Source: an uncultured Oscillospiraceae bacterium
GTDB taxonomy: Bacteria; Bacillota; Clostridia; Oscillospirales; Oscillospiraceae
Direction: 5' to 3'
Assembly (NCBI GenBank): GCA_947629775.1
Contig: CANRFA010000001.1
Span: 62,001 to 126,000, forward strand
DNA: 64,000 bases
The stretch's first letter is position 1, and each line of letters begins with the position of its first letter. A program made the position numbers and the translations under genes. Of the stretch, positions 49,365 through 57,805 are shown one piece after another. The notes under the pieces are model-generated. The model did not search any database and was not told the DNA's origin. It saw nothing but the letters and a program-made list of their open reading frames with translations.

Positions 49365-49868
49365 ATGCGGTATCTGGTTCTCTTCGGAGCGGGATGCGTT
49401 CTGGCCACGGGGACCATCCTGCGCCATGAACTGCGTCATGGCACCCGGCGGGGTCTCATCTTTGCCCTCTTCCTGGGAGCCGCCCTCACCGGGGCCTTCT
49501 GGGGTGGCGGCAATCTGGTGCTGGGCACCGCCGGCATGAGCTGGCGGCGCTGGTTTGAATCTGCGCTCTTTGTGCTGATGGCCGCCTTTCTCACGGCGGG
49601 TTTCGCCTGCGCCCTGCACAGCTTTCTCACCGGTCCCAAGGGCAATCTTTGGTTTGCCGCCGCCGGGGCCGTCACCAGCGTGGTGCTGGGGATCTGCCTT
49701 CTGGGTGTCGGGATCCTCCGGGGTCTCGCAAACGGCTGGGGAGACGAGGTGACGATCTACGCGGGCGAGAAAGTGGTGGTGGAGACCTTCGGGGTGGTCC
49801 GAAGTGTGGGATACAAATTTGTAAACGACTTCGTCCACGGCGAAGTTGTGTTTGAAGAAGACGGATAG
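49365..49868 (+). CDS. Small membrane protein, shared C-terminal domain, paralogue A (167 aa)
   Basis: Four spans in residues 1-~118, then a ~45-residue extracytoplasmic domain 'GWGDEVTIYAGEKVVVETFG' ... 'VGYKFVNDFVHGEVVFEED'. The same domain ends the protein at 49925 and, more distantly, the one at 51070. ATG 49365 follows AAGGAGGGAA. Function unknown; part of the small-envelope-protein row. Confidence 0.7.
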   Translation: MRYLVLFGAGCVLATGTILRHELRHGTRRGLIFALFLGAALTGAFWGGGNLVLGTAGMSWRRWFESALFVLMAAFLTAGFACALHSFLTGPKGNLWFAAAGAVTSVVLGICLLGVGILRGLANGWGDEVTIYAGEKVVVETFGVVRSVGYKFVNDFVHGEVVFEEDG

Positions 49869-49924
49869 AAGGTCCCGCCGGGTCTGCGCGGCCTGCCCGG
49901 CGGAAAGAAAAAGGAGGGTCTGGC

Positions 49925-50413
49925 ATGATGGTGTTTGTTCCGTACATTCTGGGCGCTGTTCTCCTGACGGCGGTCGCCTTTGTCCTGGCGGGGCGGGGCG
50001 TCAGTCTGCGGGTCGCCTATGTGGCCCTCCCGCTTCTGGTTCTGCTGGGCCTGGGAGGGATCCTGATTCTGGCGGGCCTGGGGCTGTCCCTGCGGCGCTG
50101 GGTGGTTTCCGCCCTCTTCTTCGCGGGGGTCGTCCTGCTGACGCTCTGTGTGGCGGAGGCCCTGCATCCCCGGGTCGGCGGGACCGGCGCCCGGTCCTAT
50201 GTGGCGGGCGGTGTCCTCTGGGGCGTGGCGCTGGCCATTCTCCTGACGGTGGCGGCCTTCCTCCGGCTTCTGACCGGTGGCTGGGGCGACGAGGTGCGCA
50301 CCGAGGACGGGCAGAAGATGGTGGTGGAATCCGTGGGAATTTTCCAGGAAGTGGGGTATCGGTACGTGAACCCCTTTGTCCATGGGGATCAGATCTGGGA
50401 ATGGAACGACTGA
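49925..50413 (+). CDS. Small membrane protein, shared C-terminal domain, paralogue B (162 aa)
   Basis: Four spans followed by 'GWGDEVRTEDGQKMVVESVG' and 'VGYRYVNPFVHGDQIWEWN', clearly paralogous to the end of the 49365 product; the membrane part is much more divergent. ATG 49925 (or the adjacent ATG 49928) follows AAAGGAGG. No known domain name is recalled. Confidence 0.7.
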   Translation: MMVFVPYILGAVLLTAVAFVLAGRGVSLRVAYVALPLLVLLGLGGILILAGLGLSLRRWVVSALFFAGVVLLTLCVAEALHPRVGGTGARSYVAGGVLWGVALAILLTVAAFLRLLTGGWGDEVRTEDGQKMVVESVGIFQEVGYRYVNPFVHGDQIWEWND

Positions 50414-50471
50414 GGTTCCCCCGTCGGACCTGAACGGGTCCGGGAAACACAACAGGAAAGAAGGAATTGAC

Positions 50472-50879
50472 ATGAAGAAGGGAATCCTGGCGGTTCTGAT
50501 CGTCTCTGTTCTGCTGGCGGGCGGACTGGTTGTGCCTGCCGTGCTGAGCGGCTGCGATCCGGGCGGCGACGTGGTCTTTGTCCAGACCGGCGTGACGGAG
50601 GTGGGCAGCGTGCTCACGGAAGGAAAGCGGAGCGGGGGCGGAATCTGCAACGCGGACGGTTCCCTGATGCTCGAAGGAGACAGCTTCAGCATCAGCGCGG
50701 AAGAGTACGGGTGGCCCATGACGCTTACGGCCTGCCGGGGACTCATGGGGGAAGATCCCATCGCCTCCCTCCAGATCCCGGAAGCGGCGGCGGAGGGAGA
50801 GCGCTGGTTTGTGTTCCTCGTGAAGGATGGCGCGGGATATCAGATGCGCTGTTCCACCACCTGGCCGCTGGAAGAGTGA
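50472..50879 (+). CDS. Putative lipoprotein (135 aa)
   Basis: Start chosen at ATG 50472 after GAAAGAAGGAA. Signal sequence 'MKKGILAVLIVSVLLAGGLV' with lipobox L-S-G-C ('AVLSGCDPGG'). The mature part is beta-rich ('EVGSVLTEGKRSGGGICNAD', 'MTLTACRGLMGEDPIASLQI', 'ERWFVFLVKDGAGYQMRCST'). Family not recognised. It lies between membrane paralogues and probably acts at the outer face of the membrane. Confidence 0.72.
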   Translation: MKKGILAVLIVSVLLAGGLVVPAVLSGCDPGGDVVFVQTGVTEVGSVLTEGKRSGGGICNADGSLMLEGDSFSISAEEYGWPMTLTACRGLMGEDPIASLQIPEAAAEGERWFVFLVKDGAGYQMRCSTTWPLEE

Positions 50880-51069
50880 TCAGGGTGCAGAACCCGGGGT
50901 CGGAATCGTCCGCAGGGGGCGGACAGAGGTTCCAACGCGCAGGAGAATAAAAGCGATAATGACGCAGGGGAACAGTTATGGTAAAAAATAACAGAAAAAC
51001 AGACCGACGGGGTACGATTCAGACGGGCCGGATGTTCCGAGACCGCCTGACGGGAAGGAGAAGAGGACA

Positions 51070-51630
51070 ATGGATGGAGCGGAATTGCTGTGGTTTGTAC
51101 CGCTGTACGTGGCTCTGCCGGCCCTGCTGCTGGCGGGACTGGACCGGATCTGCTTTGGGAGGACCCTCTGGGACCGGCGGCTGCGGCGCTGTGTGCCGGT
51201 ACCTGTAATGGCCCTGGTCCTTCTGGCGGCGGGCGGGGCCCTTCTGGAGAAGATGGGACTTGCCTGGCGGATTCTGCCGGAGAACGCTCTTTACCTGCTT
51301 CTGTTGCTGGGAGGAACTCTTTGCGTGTTCCTGACGGCCTGCTCGCTCTCCGCTGTCCTGGCGGGCCGGAAGTCCCTGCTGCGCCGGGCTACCCGCGTGG
51401 CGCTGTGGATCGGGACCGCCGTTGTCGCAGCCCGCATCCTCCTGGTGGCCACACTGGGCATCGCGGTAGGCTGGAAGGAGGAGCGGCGGGTGACCGTGGA
51501 GGGGAAGACCCTGCTGGAGGTGCAAACCACCTTCCGGGCCGACAGCTGCGAGTATTATGACCGGGTGGGACTTCTGACCCGGGGGTCAGAGCCTGTGTTC
51601 TGGAGGGAATCGCCTCTGGAGGACAGCTGA
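51070..51630 (+). CDS. Small membrane protein, distant shared domain, paralogue C (186 aa)
   Basis: About four spans (residues 7-25, 43-60, 74-95, 110-130), then an extracytoplasmic domain 'EERRVTVEGKTLLEVQTTFR' ... 'EYYDRVGLLTRGSEPVFWRE' that follows the layout of the domain in the 49365 and 49925 products. ATG 51070 follows GAAGGAGAAGAGG. Function unknown. Confidence 0.68.
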   Translation: MDGAELLWFVPLYVALPALLLAGLDRICFGRTLWDRRLRRCVPVPVMALVLLAAGGALLEKMGLAWRILPENALYLLLLLGGTLCVFLTACSLSAVLAGRKSLLRRATRVALWIGTAVVAARILLVATLGIAVGWKEERRVTVEGKTLLEVQTTFRADSCEYYDRVGLLTRGSEPVFWRESPLEDS

Positions 51631-51655
51631 GCGTATGCAAAGGAGGAACAGGACA

Positions 51656-52174
51656 GTGGGAAACCGGAGAAAGCGGGGCATGAGAGTCCTTGTGATCGCC
51701 CTGACCGCAGGGCTGCTGCTCTCTGTCAGCGGCTGTGGCGGGGAGAAGGACTGGACACGAACCATCTCAAAAACTCTGGATACGGATGTGAGCCAGGGGG
51801 AGGTTGTCTCCGCATTTGATGACCACGAAGGGAACGGGGACGGCTTCACCCATGTGGAACTGCAGTTCTCCGCCGGGACGGAGCTGCAGGCGCCGGGAAA
51901 TCATGAACTGCCCATGCCAAAGGAACTGCAGATTGCCGTCTGGGGCGGAGAGCTGGAAACGGACGGCACCCCGATCTCCTGGCGGCCGCTGAAGGCCGAG
52001 GACGCGCCGGATGTGCCGCCCGTGGAACATGGCTGGTACTGGTTTTACGACTTCAATAACCCGGACAGTCCCGGAGATCCTTCCGAGCTGTTTGGCAGGT
52101 ATTCCTTTAACTTCATTCTGGCGATTTACGATTCGGATCAGAGCCGCCTCTACTACCTGAAGATGGATACCTGA
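51656..52174 (+). CDS. Putative lipoprotein (172 aa)
   Basis: GTG 51656 was chosen about 10 bases after AAAGGAGGA; ATG 51680 would give a shorter signal. Signal 'RVLVIALTAGLLLSVSGCGG' with lipobox SVSG-C. The mature domain begins 'WTRTISKTLDTDVSQGEVVS', continues with 'GDGFTHVELQFSAG', and ends 'YSFNFILAIYDSDQSRLYYL'. Pattern similar to small clostridial lipoproteins of unknown role. Last member of the row; the next gene is convergent. Confidence 0.75.
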   Translation: MGNRRKRGMRVLVIALTAGLLLSVSGCGGEKDWTRTISKTLDTDVSQGEVVSAFDDHEGNGDGFTHVELQFSAGTELQAPGNHELPMPKELQIAVWGGELETDGTPISWRPLKAEDAPDVPPVEHGWYWFYDFNNPDSPGDPSELFGRYSFNFILAIYDSDQSRLYYLKMDT

Positions 52175-52186
52175 CAGGAAGGCCGC

Positions 52187-53290
52187 TCAGAGCAGGAAGA
52201 CCACGATGGAGAGCAGGGCCAGCAGAAGGACGTTGACCACCGTAAACTCCCCCAGGAAGCGTCCGGTGTGGGCGCCCTCGGAGTGGGAGTAGAGCTTGAG
52301 GCTGATGAGACTGGCCAGGCTGGCGATGGGGGTGCCAAGGCCGCCCACGTTCACGCCCTGCAGGAGCGCCCGGGCCTGGTCTGTGAAGCTGGAGAGCAGA
52401 AGGGCGGCGGGGACGTTGCTGATCACCTGGCTGGCCAGCAGGGAGATCAGATACTCCCGTCCCGCCAGCAGGGTCTTCAGAAGATGATCCACCGCCTCAA
52501 TGCGGGCCAGGTTGCCGGCGAAGACAAAGAAGACCACGAAGGTCAGAAGCAGCATGAAGTCCGCCTTGATCAGGACCTTGCGGTCCGCCACCAGCAGCAC
52601 GACGATCACGATCGCCAGCATGGCGGGCCAGGGGAGGACGCGCACCACGGTCAGCAGGCACACCCCGAACAGAACCAGGTAGATGGTGAGAAGTCTGCGG
52701 GAGATGCCGGGCTCTTCGCCCAGAAAGGCAGAGAAATGGGCGTTCGGCAGCGTGAAGCAGCCGGCCACCACCAGCACCAGGGAGAGAACCCAGAGGGGGA
52801 TGGTGGCGGAGAAGAAGTCCCCCATGGACATGTCGTAGAAGGAGTAGAGGTAGAGGTTCTGGGGATTGCCCACCGGGGTGAGCATGCTGCCCAGGTTGGC
52901 GGCGACAGTCTGAAGTACCACGATGCGGATCAGTTCCTGCTTCCGGTTCGCCATGCCCAGCACCACGACGGCGAAGGGCACGAAGGTCAGCAGGGCCACG
53001 TCATTGGTGATGAGCATGGAGCTGAAGAAGCACAGGCAGACGAGGACGATGCCGATGGAGCGGGCGGTGGTGGCCCGCAGGCAGAGACCGTGGGCCAGGG
53101 TGGAGAAGACGCCGGCGCCCCGCAGGCCTGCAACCACCGTCATCAGGGAGTAGAGCAGAGCCAGGGTGCGAAAATCGATGTATCCCAGGTACTCCGCGTC
53201 CGGAGGTACCAGAATACAGCTGAGAAGGGCGGCCAGCGCGGCGATGATCAGCACTGGCTCCCGTCGGATAAACGAACGGATCGTGGACAT
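52187..53290 (-). CDS. Ion-transporter (IT) superfamily permease, ArsB/CitM/SLC13-like
   Basis: A 367-aa protein of about ten to eleven spans with the IT-superfamily motif 'NLGSMLTPVGNPQNLYLYS' (the 'N...T..GNPqN' signature of ArsB/NhaD/citrate permeases) and a second half 'LASQVISNVPAALLLSSF' (the 'S..i.SN.Paa.ll' motif). This predicts a proton- or sodium-coupled anion transporter; arsenite, citrate or another dicarboxylate cannot be distinguished. ATG 53290 follows GGGAGGA. It sits alone on the minus strand inside the envelope-protein region. Confidence 0.88.
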   Translation of the reverse strand: MSTIRSFIRREPVLIIAALAALLSCILVPPDAEYLGYIDFRTLALLYSLMTVVAGLRGAGVFSTLAHGLCLRATTARSIGIVLVCLCFFSSMLITNDVALLTFVPFAVVVLGMANRKQELIRIVVLQTVAANLGSMLTPVGNPQNLYLYSFYDMSMGDFFSATIPLWVLSLVLVVAGCFTLPNAHFSAFLGEEPGISRRLLTIYLVLFGVCLLTVVRVLPWPAMLAIVIVVLLVADRKVLIKADFMLLLTFVVFFVFAGNLARIEAVDHLLKTLLAGREYLISLLASQVISNVPAALLLSSFTDQARALLQGVNVGGLGTPIASLASLISLKLYSHSEGAHTGRFLGEFTVVNVLLLALLSIVVFLL

Positions 53291-53423
53291 GCGGAAATCC
53301 TCCCGAGGTCCGGACAGCGTTCCGGATCAGATTCCCCCGCATGATACTCCCCACCTCGGGGATTGTCAACCGGAGACTGGGACAAATCCTGCCGGTTTCC
53401 GGAAAGAAAGGACGAGGATAAGG

Positions 53424-53825
53424 TTGAAAGAGGATACGCGCAGGACGCGGAAAGCAGAGCCACATGGCAGCAGATTCCGTGTCGCGGCGAGAGCGCTGGC
53501 GGCAGCTCTGCTGGCCGTCCTCCTCCTGGGCGGCTGCGCCGGGAAGGAGAATCTGCTGGATCTGCAGAGCACGGACTCCGGAGAGTACCGGGGCATTGTC
53601 TGGGAGGACCGGGTGTACTGGCCCTTCTGCGTGGTCTCGAAGCAGGAGCGCGGGAAGCAGATCGGATACGTGGATGGGGACACGGACGACCGTGTCAGCG
53701 CTTATGGGGATTATCCCGTGGAGGAGTGGCTTGTGAGCTGGATGCCCATGGACGGCGGCGCCATGCTGCTGAAAGAGGAGTCCGTGACGGAGATTCCCCC
53801 TGGTCTGGAGCGGGAATATGGCTGA
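53424..53825 (+). CDS. Putative lipoprotein (133 aa)
   Basis: TTG 53424 was chosen because GAGGATAAGG precedes it and the N-terminus then reads as a long, basic signal peptide with lipobox L-L-G-G-C ('LLAVLLLGGCAG') near residue 44. The mature domain 'YWPFCVVSKQERGKQIGYVD' ... 'YPVEEWLVSWMPMDGGAMLL' recalls a small clostridial secreted protein type. The signal n-region is unusually long, so a later start is possible. Function unknown. Confidence 0.65.
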   Translation: MKEDTRRTRKAEPHGSRFRVAARALAAALLAVLLLGGCAGKENLLDLQSTDSGEYRGIVWEDRVYWPFCVVSKQERGKQIGYVDGDTDDRVSAYGDYPVEEWLVSWMPMDGGAMLLKEESVTEIPPGLEREYG

Positions 53826-53827
53826 GA

Positions 53828-53858
53828 AAGGCCCTGCCGGGTTCGCCGACAGGGCCTT
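53828..53858. terminator. Terminator between convergent genes
   Basis: AAGGCCCTG (53828-53836) pairs with CAGGGCCTT (53850-53858) right after the lipoprotein stop codon. The T-tract is short on both sides. Confidence 0.6.
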
Positions 53859-53925
53859 GTTGTCAGGTGGGATGCCCCGAAGAGGGGCAAAAGCAAAGAT
53901 ACGGGAGCTGTCCGCAACCGGACCC

Positions 53926-54858
53926 TTACGCGGGCTTCTTCTGCGGCGCGGCGCACAGGAACATCAGATAGCGGATCAGGGTGTAGACCACCAGTACGAC
54001 GGCGATCACGGTCTCCACCAGCACGACCCCCTGCAGGAAGGGCATGGGGCTTCCCAGATTGGCGAAGCATGCCATAGACTGCTTGGAGGCGATGGCGCTG
54101 ATGACAAAGGGGAAGGTGAAGGCGGCGTAGCTGGGGAAGAAGGTGTTCTTGGCGATGTACAGAACAGCCTGCACGAGAGCGAAGAGGTAGAGCGCGCTGG
54201 CCACAATCAGCATGGCGCCCAGAAACACGGCGGACTTGGGCGTGACGGATTGGACGTAGCCGGCGATGCACAGGCTGGCGGGCGCGGCGTAGATGCAGAT
54301 CAGGGGCTGGGCGGGCTGCGGAACGGCCTTCACCGTGGCGTAGCGGTATGTGACCGCCACCAGCAGGATGATCAGGGTGATGAAGCCGAACCAGAAGGCA
54401 ATGGTCCCGATCCCCGTCTGGCTGTACGCCGGCGCGGTTACGGCGGCTACAGCGATTCCCACATAGACGATGTACCAGCTGGCGAAGACCTGGGGCAGCT
54501 TGAAGTGAGCCACGAAGCGGACCGTAAAATAGACCATCAGGACCAGGTGCAGCACGATGGCGGCGATCCAGATCACAAAGGCGCCCTGCCCGATCAGCGG
54601 TTTCACGTAGGTGCTGAGCAGCATCAGCGCCATGGAAGCGGTGGGCATGACGCTGGCCATCACGGGATTGCCCATGTCTTCCCGGATCATGGCCGGAAAC
54701 AGGATCAGCTTCAGCACGAAGAGAAGCAGCAGCAATGCGGAGATCACCCCGCAGACGGAGCGGATCCCTTCCGAGTAGCTCTGCAGCAGGTTTCCGAGGG
54801 CGGCGAAGCCGAGGGCTACCCCGCAGATGGGAACCGGCACTTTCCGAATGATGTCCAT
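53926..54858 (-). CDS. TDT-family (TehA-like) transporter
   Basis: Start chosen at ATG 54858 after GGAGGG. 310 aa with ten spans and the tellurite-resistance/dicarboxylate (TDT) signature: 'KVPVPICGVALGFAALGNLL', 'ASVMPTASMALMLLSTYVKP', 'QVFASWYIVYVGIAVAAVTA' and 'PSYAAFTFPFVISAIAS'. Relatives move C4-dicarboxylates, sulfite or other anions, or act as gated anion channels. It is 12 bases downstream of a C_GCAxxG_C_C protein gene in the same operon. Confidence 0.88.
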   Translation of the reverse strand: MDIIRKVPVPICGVALGFAALGNLLQSYSEGIRSVCGVISALLLLLFVLKLILFPAMIREDMGNPVMASVMPTASMALMLLSTYVKPLIGQGAFVIWIAAIVLHLVLMVYFTVRFVAHFKLPQVFASWYIVYVGIAVAAVTAPAYSQTGIGTIAFWFGFITLIILLVAVTYRYATVKAVPQPAQPLICIYAAPASLCIAGYVQSVTPKSAVFLGAMLIVASALYLFALVQAVLYIAKNTFFPSYAAFTFPFVISAIASKQSMACFANLGSPMPFLQGVVLVETVIAVVLVVYTLIRYLMFLCAAPQKKPA

Positions 54859-54870
54859 ACCGCCCTCCAA

Positions 54871-55359
54871 TCAGGCGGCCTCGTCCAGGTTCGTGAGGCC
54901 CAGTTCCCGGATGACGATCTCCGCCACCTTGCCGGCGCACATGCCGGTGAAGCGGATGCACTGCTCCTTGTGCTCGCCCTTGCCCATGTCGAACTCCTTC
55001 GTCAGAATGCGGCAGCAGATGGCGTGCTTGCCGTTGGAGTCCCGGAACCAGTCATGGAGTTCCTTCGTGAGCTTCATGCAGCGGATGGACTGGGGATCCT
55101 GAGGACCCTTGGGCTCCGTGCGCCCGAAGAACAGGCCCAGCGCCAGAATGCCCCCGTTGAGGGCCCCGCACATGCACCCGGAGCGGCCGGCGCCTACAGC
55201 CATGCCGGAGGACATGGCGATCACCGCGTCCGGCACGTCCAGTTCAAAGTTGTCCACGATGGACTTCATCAGGGCCTCGCAGCAGTAGAAGCCGCCGCGG
55301 AAGTTGTTCTCCGCGTCTTTCGTGACCTTTTTCACGCTGACTTCGTTTTTGATGTTCAA
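54871..55359 (-). CDS. C_GCAxxG_C_C family redox-type protein
   Basis: TTG start at 55359, 6 bases after GGAGGG. The family's spaced cysteines are present: 'GGFYCCEALM', 'GAGRSGCMCGALNGG', 'SIRCMKLTKELHDWF', 'HAICCRILTKEF' and 'EQCIRFTGMCAGKVAEIV'. The set suggests a redox-active or metal-binding role, which is unproven for the family. 162 aa, cytosolic. It is first in the operon with the TDT transporter, hinting that the transported substrate is linked to redox metabolism (for example sulfur oxyanions); that is inference. Confidence 0.88.
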   Translation of the reverse strand: MNIKNEVSVKKVTKDAENNFRGGFYCCEALMKSIVDNFELDVPDAVIAMSSGMAVGAGRSGCMCGALNGGILALGLFFGRTEPKGPQDPQSIRCMKLTKELHDWFRDSNGKHAICCRILTKEFDMGKGEHKEQCIRFTGMCAGKVAEIVIRELGLTNLDEAA

Positions 55360-55381
55360 GGAAATCCCTCCCGTTTGTAAT

Positions 55382-55419
55382 ATACGCGTATTTTAGCAGG
55401 ATCTGACGGAAACTTCCAA
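55382..55419 (-). promoter_or_regulatory. Promoter with ATACGCGTAT palindrome
   Basis: On the minus strand TTGGAA (55419-55414), an 18-base spacer, extended -10 TGC-TAAAAT (-10 at 55395-55390), then the perfect palindrome ATACGCGTAT (55391-55382) at the expected start site. It drives the C_GCAxxG_C_C / TDT operon. Confidence 0.55.
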
Positions 55420-55692
55420 TTCTGATTTTCCATGAATCCATATTGTCTTATTGGAACCATCTATAGCTGACCGGGCAGGCGGTGAGGAGACACGGCTGAG
55501 CGATGCAGCGGATTGGAGCACCAGGCTGGCGCCTGCCGTGACGGATCGGGGCGACAGGGCGACGTCCTTCCGAGCGGGATGGCGGTCCGGAAGACAGAAA
55601 ACCGGCAGTTTACAGGAAACGGGAGACGTGGTATACTGAAGGAAAGCGGAGGGTCGCAAGATCTCTCCGGATATGGGATGGAGGCGACGGTT
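55420..55692. other. Intergenic region without recognised features
   Basis: Between the divergent promoter and the small plus-strand gene, I see no gene, RNA or strong inverted repeat. Open frames here lack protein-like composition. Confidence 0.4.
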
Positions 55693-55914
55693 GTGTTCGG
55701 GTTCGGGAAAAAGAGGAATGTGACCCCCTACGACAAAACGAAGAAGAAGCCCGTGATCCGCTCCAGCATCTGCACGGGGGAGCAGGTGGCCGGATTCAAG
55801 GATCTGGAGACGGGGCGTTTCTACGAGGTCATGCTGCTGCGCAACGAGGCGGATCTCAAGGAGTTCATGGCCCAGTACGCCGTGGAAAAAGATGAAATCG
55901 GGCGGGAATGGTAG
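55693..55914 (+). CDS. Small conserved protein (73 aa)
   Basis: GTG 55693 was chosen about 10 bases after GGAGG; ATG 55678 is an in-frame alternative. The sequence 'VFGFGKKRNVTPYDKTKKKP' then 'VIRSSICTGEQVAGFKDLET' and 'FYEVMLLRNEADLKEFMAQY' matches a small protein I recall from Oscillospiraceae, sometimes misnamed aspartate dehydrogenase. No catalytic motif; function unknown. Confidence 0.72.
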   Translation: MFGFGKKRNVTPYDKTKKKPVIRSSICTGEQVAGFKDLETGRFYEVMLLRNEADLKEFMAQYAVEKDEIGREW

Positions 55915-56022
55915 CAACCCGGGGGCGTTTTTCCGTCCGGACCGGAATGCGGCGCGGCCTGTCCGCAGCGGATGGCGCTGCGAGTCCTTTTCCGGAGCCG
56001 GAAAAACACCTTATTTTCCTTC

Positions 56023-56051
56023 TTGACAGAGTCCGGGCAGCGGGCTATAAT
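56023..56051 (+). promoter_or_regulatory. Consensus promoter of the thiSFGHE operon
   Basis: Perfect TTGACA (56023-56028), 17-base spacer and perfect TATAAT (56046-56051). With both boxes at consensus, transcription should be constitutively strong and control is left to the riboswitch that follows. Confidence 0.8.
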
Positions 56052-56070
56052 ACCACGCAGAGTGCAGCCG

Positions 56071-56129
56071 AAACGGGCGCACGAAGGGGCACACCACCGC
56101 GGGTGTGAGTCTTCGTGCGCCCGTTTTTC
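56071..56129 (+). ncRNA. HMP-PP riboswitch (thiS motif), aptamer inside the terminator
   Basis: A 16-bp perfect stem AAACGGGCGCACGAAG (56071-56086) / CTTCGTGCGCCCGTTT (56111-56126) runs into TTTTT and so forms an intrinsic terminator. Its top holds an asymmetric internal loop and a second stem CACACC (56090-56095) / GGTGTG (56102-56107). This 'terminator-embedded aptamer' layout, directly upstream of thiS, is that of the thiS-motif riboswitch class for the thiamin precursor HMP-PP. Ligand binding would be expected to disfavour or reshape termination so that the thiazole-branch genes are made when HMP-PP accumulates. The class assignment is from memory of its architecture. Confidence 0.75.
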
Positions 56130-56162
56130 TTTTCTGCGCCCCTGAAACAAGGAGGAACAGGC

Positions 56163-56357
56163 ATGGTCAGTATCAACGGAGAGCAGATGGACCTGGCCGG
56201 GACCGGTCTGCTGGACTTTCTCGCCGCCCACGGCTACGACCCGAAACGCATCGCCGTGGAGTGCAACGAGGAGATCGTCCCGAAGGCCGCCTACGGGGAG
56301 AAGATCCTGGCGGACGGGGACGAGATTGAGATTGTCCGCTTTGTGGGAGGCGGCTGA
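56163..56357 (+). CDS. thiS: Sulfur carrier protein ThiS
   Basis: A 64-aa ubiquitin-like carrier that ends in the required Gly-Gly ('EIVRFVGGG'); its C-terminus is adenylated by ThiF and then carries the thiocarboxylate sulfur for thiazole formation by ThiG. ATG 56163 follows AAGGAGGAA. It is first gene of the operon, one base before thiF. Confidence 0.93.
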   Translation: MVSINGEQMDLAGTGLLDFLAAHGYDPKRIAVECNEEIVPKAAYGEKILADGDEIEIVRFVGGG

Positions 56358-56358
56358 G

Positions 56359-56994
56359 ATGTCTCTGACCGAGCGGGAATTTTACGCGGCCCTGGTGGAG
56401 CGCCACGGGACGGAGCGTCAGGCCCGGTTTCACGCGGGCCGGGTGGCGGTCTGCGGCCTGGGAGGACTGGGCTCCAACATCGCCGTCGCCCTGGCCAGGG
56501 CCGGCGTAGGAAAGCTGCTTCTGGTGGATTTTGACCGGGTGGACGTTTCCAATCTCAACCGGCAGCAGTACTTCATCCGTCAGCTGGGGATGCGCAAGAC
56601 GGAGGCTCTGGCGCAGACCCTGGAGGAGGTCAATCCCTGGTGCGACCTGACGCTGCGCCCCATGAAGGTGACCCCGGAGAACATACCCGGGCTCTTTGAC
56701 GACGTGGATGTGGTCTGCGAGGCCTTTGACCGGGCGGAGGCCAAGGCCATGCTGTGCCAGGGCGTGCTGGAGCACTATCCCCGGACGCCTCTGGTCAGCG
56801 GCGTGGGGATGGCGGGGCTGGGCTCCGCCAATGAGATCCGTACCCGACGGGTGACAAAACGGTTTTATCTCTGCGGGGACGGCGTGACGGAAAGCGGACC
56901 GGAGACCCCTCTGGTCAGCAGCCGGGTGGCCGTCTGCGCCGCCCACGAGGCAAATATGGTGCTCCGCCTTCTGGCGGGGGACCTGGAACCCTGA
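56359..56994 (+). CDS. thiF: ThiS adenylyltransferase ThiF
   Basis: An E1-like enzyme that activates ThiS with ATP. Nucleotide-binding '[20 protein letters not shown]' near residues 30-50, '[20 protein letters not shown]' with the catalytic Asp/Arg region, 'KTEALAQTL', and '[12 protein letters not shown]'. At 211 aa it is the short clostridial form and lacks the CxxC zinc pairs of longer ThiF/MoeB. It overlaps no neighbour but is tightly packed behind thiS. Confidence 0.92.
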   Translation: MSLTEREFYAALVERHGTERQARFHAGRVAVCGLGGLGSNIAVALARAGVGKLLLVDFDRVDVSNLNRQQYFIRQLGMRKTEALAQTLEEVNPWCDLTLRPMKVTPENIPGLFDDVDVVCEAFDRAEAKAMLCQGVLEHYPRTPLVSGVGMAGLGSANEIRTRRVTKRFYLCGDGVTESGPETPLVSSRVAVCAAHEANMVLRLLAGDLEP

Positions 56995-57014
56995 TAAGGA
57001 AAGGAACAACTGAG

Positions 57015-57788
57015 ATGGAGAACAACGACAAGCTGGTACTGGGCGGAAAGGAATTCACCTCCCGCTTCATTCTGGGCTCCGGGAAGTACTCTCTGAAGCT
57101 CATCGAGGCCGCCGTGCGGGACGCCGGCGCCCAGATCATCACCCTGGCGGTGCGCAGGGCCAACACGAAGGAGCACGAGAGCATTCTGGACTACATTCCG
57201 GAGGGGGTTACCCTGCTGCCCAACACCTCCGGCGCCCGGGACGCGAAGGAAGCGGTGCGCATCGCCCGTCTGGCCCGGGAACTGGGCTGCGGGAACTTCG
57301 TGAAGATCGAGATCATGCGGGACAGCAAATACCTGCTGCCGGACAACCAGGAGACCATCAAAGCCACGGAGATCCTGGCGAAGGAGGGCTTCGTGGTACT
57401 GCCCTACATGTACCCGGACCTCTATGCCGCCCGGGCCCTGGTGGACGCCGGCGCCGCCGCCGTCATGCCCCTGGCGGCCCCCATCGGGTCCAATAAGGGA
57501 CTGGCCGCGAAGGACTTCATCCAGATCCTCATCGACGAGATCGACCTGCCCATCATCGTGGACGCGGGCATCGGGCGGCCCTCCCAGGCCGCGGAGGCCA
57601 TGGAGATGGGAGCCGCCGCCGTCATGGCGAACACCGCCCTCGCCACCGCCGGAGATCTGCCCCTCATGGCGGGCGCCTTCAAGCGGGCGATCGAGGCGGG
57701 CCGCATGGCCTATCTGTCCGGTCTGGGCCGGGTGCTGGTCCGCGGCGCTTCCGCATCGGATCCGCTCACCGGGTTCCTGCGGGGCTGA
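57015..57788 (+). CDS. thiG: Thiazole synthase ThiG
   Basis: ThiG joins 1-deoxyxylulose 5-phosphate, dehydroglycine and ThiS-thiocarboxylate to make the thiazole phosphate. Motifs: '[20 protein letters not shown]', the imine-forming Lys in 'NFVKIEIM', '[20 protein letters not shown]', '[13 protein letters not shown]' and '[20 protein letters not shown]'. At 257 aa it is normal for the family. ATG 57015 follows AAGGAAAGGAA. Confidence 0.96.
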   Translation: MENNDKLVLGGKEFTSRFILGSGKYSLKLIEAAVRDAGAQIITLAVRRANTKEHESILDYIPEGVTLLPNTSGARDAKEAVRIARLARELGCGNFVKIEIMRDSKYLLPDNQETIKATEILAKEGFVVLPYMYPDLYAARALVDAGAAAVMPLAAPIGSNKGLAAKDFIQILIDEIDLPIIVDAGIGRPSQAAEAMEMGAAAVMANTALATAGDLPLMAGAFKRAIEAGRMAYLSGLGRVLVRGASASDPLTGFLRG

Positions 57789-57805
57789 GAGGGGGAGTTA
57801 CCGTC

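Noticed and set aside
56071..56129. Leader hairpin of thiS considered as a TPP riboswitch
   Set aside because: It lacks the CTGAGA and GAACCTGATC blocks of the TPP aptamer, which are present only before thiC. The single terminator-like hairpin fits the thiS motif better.
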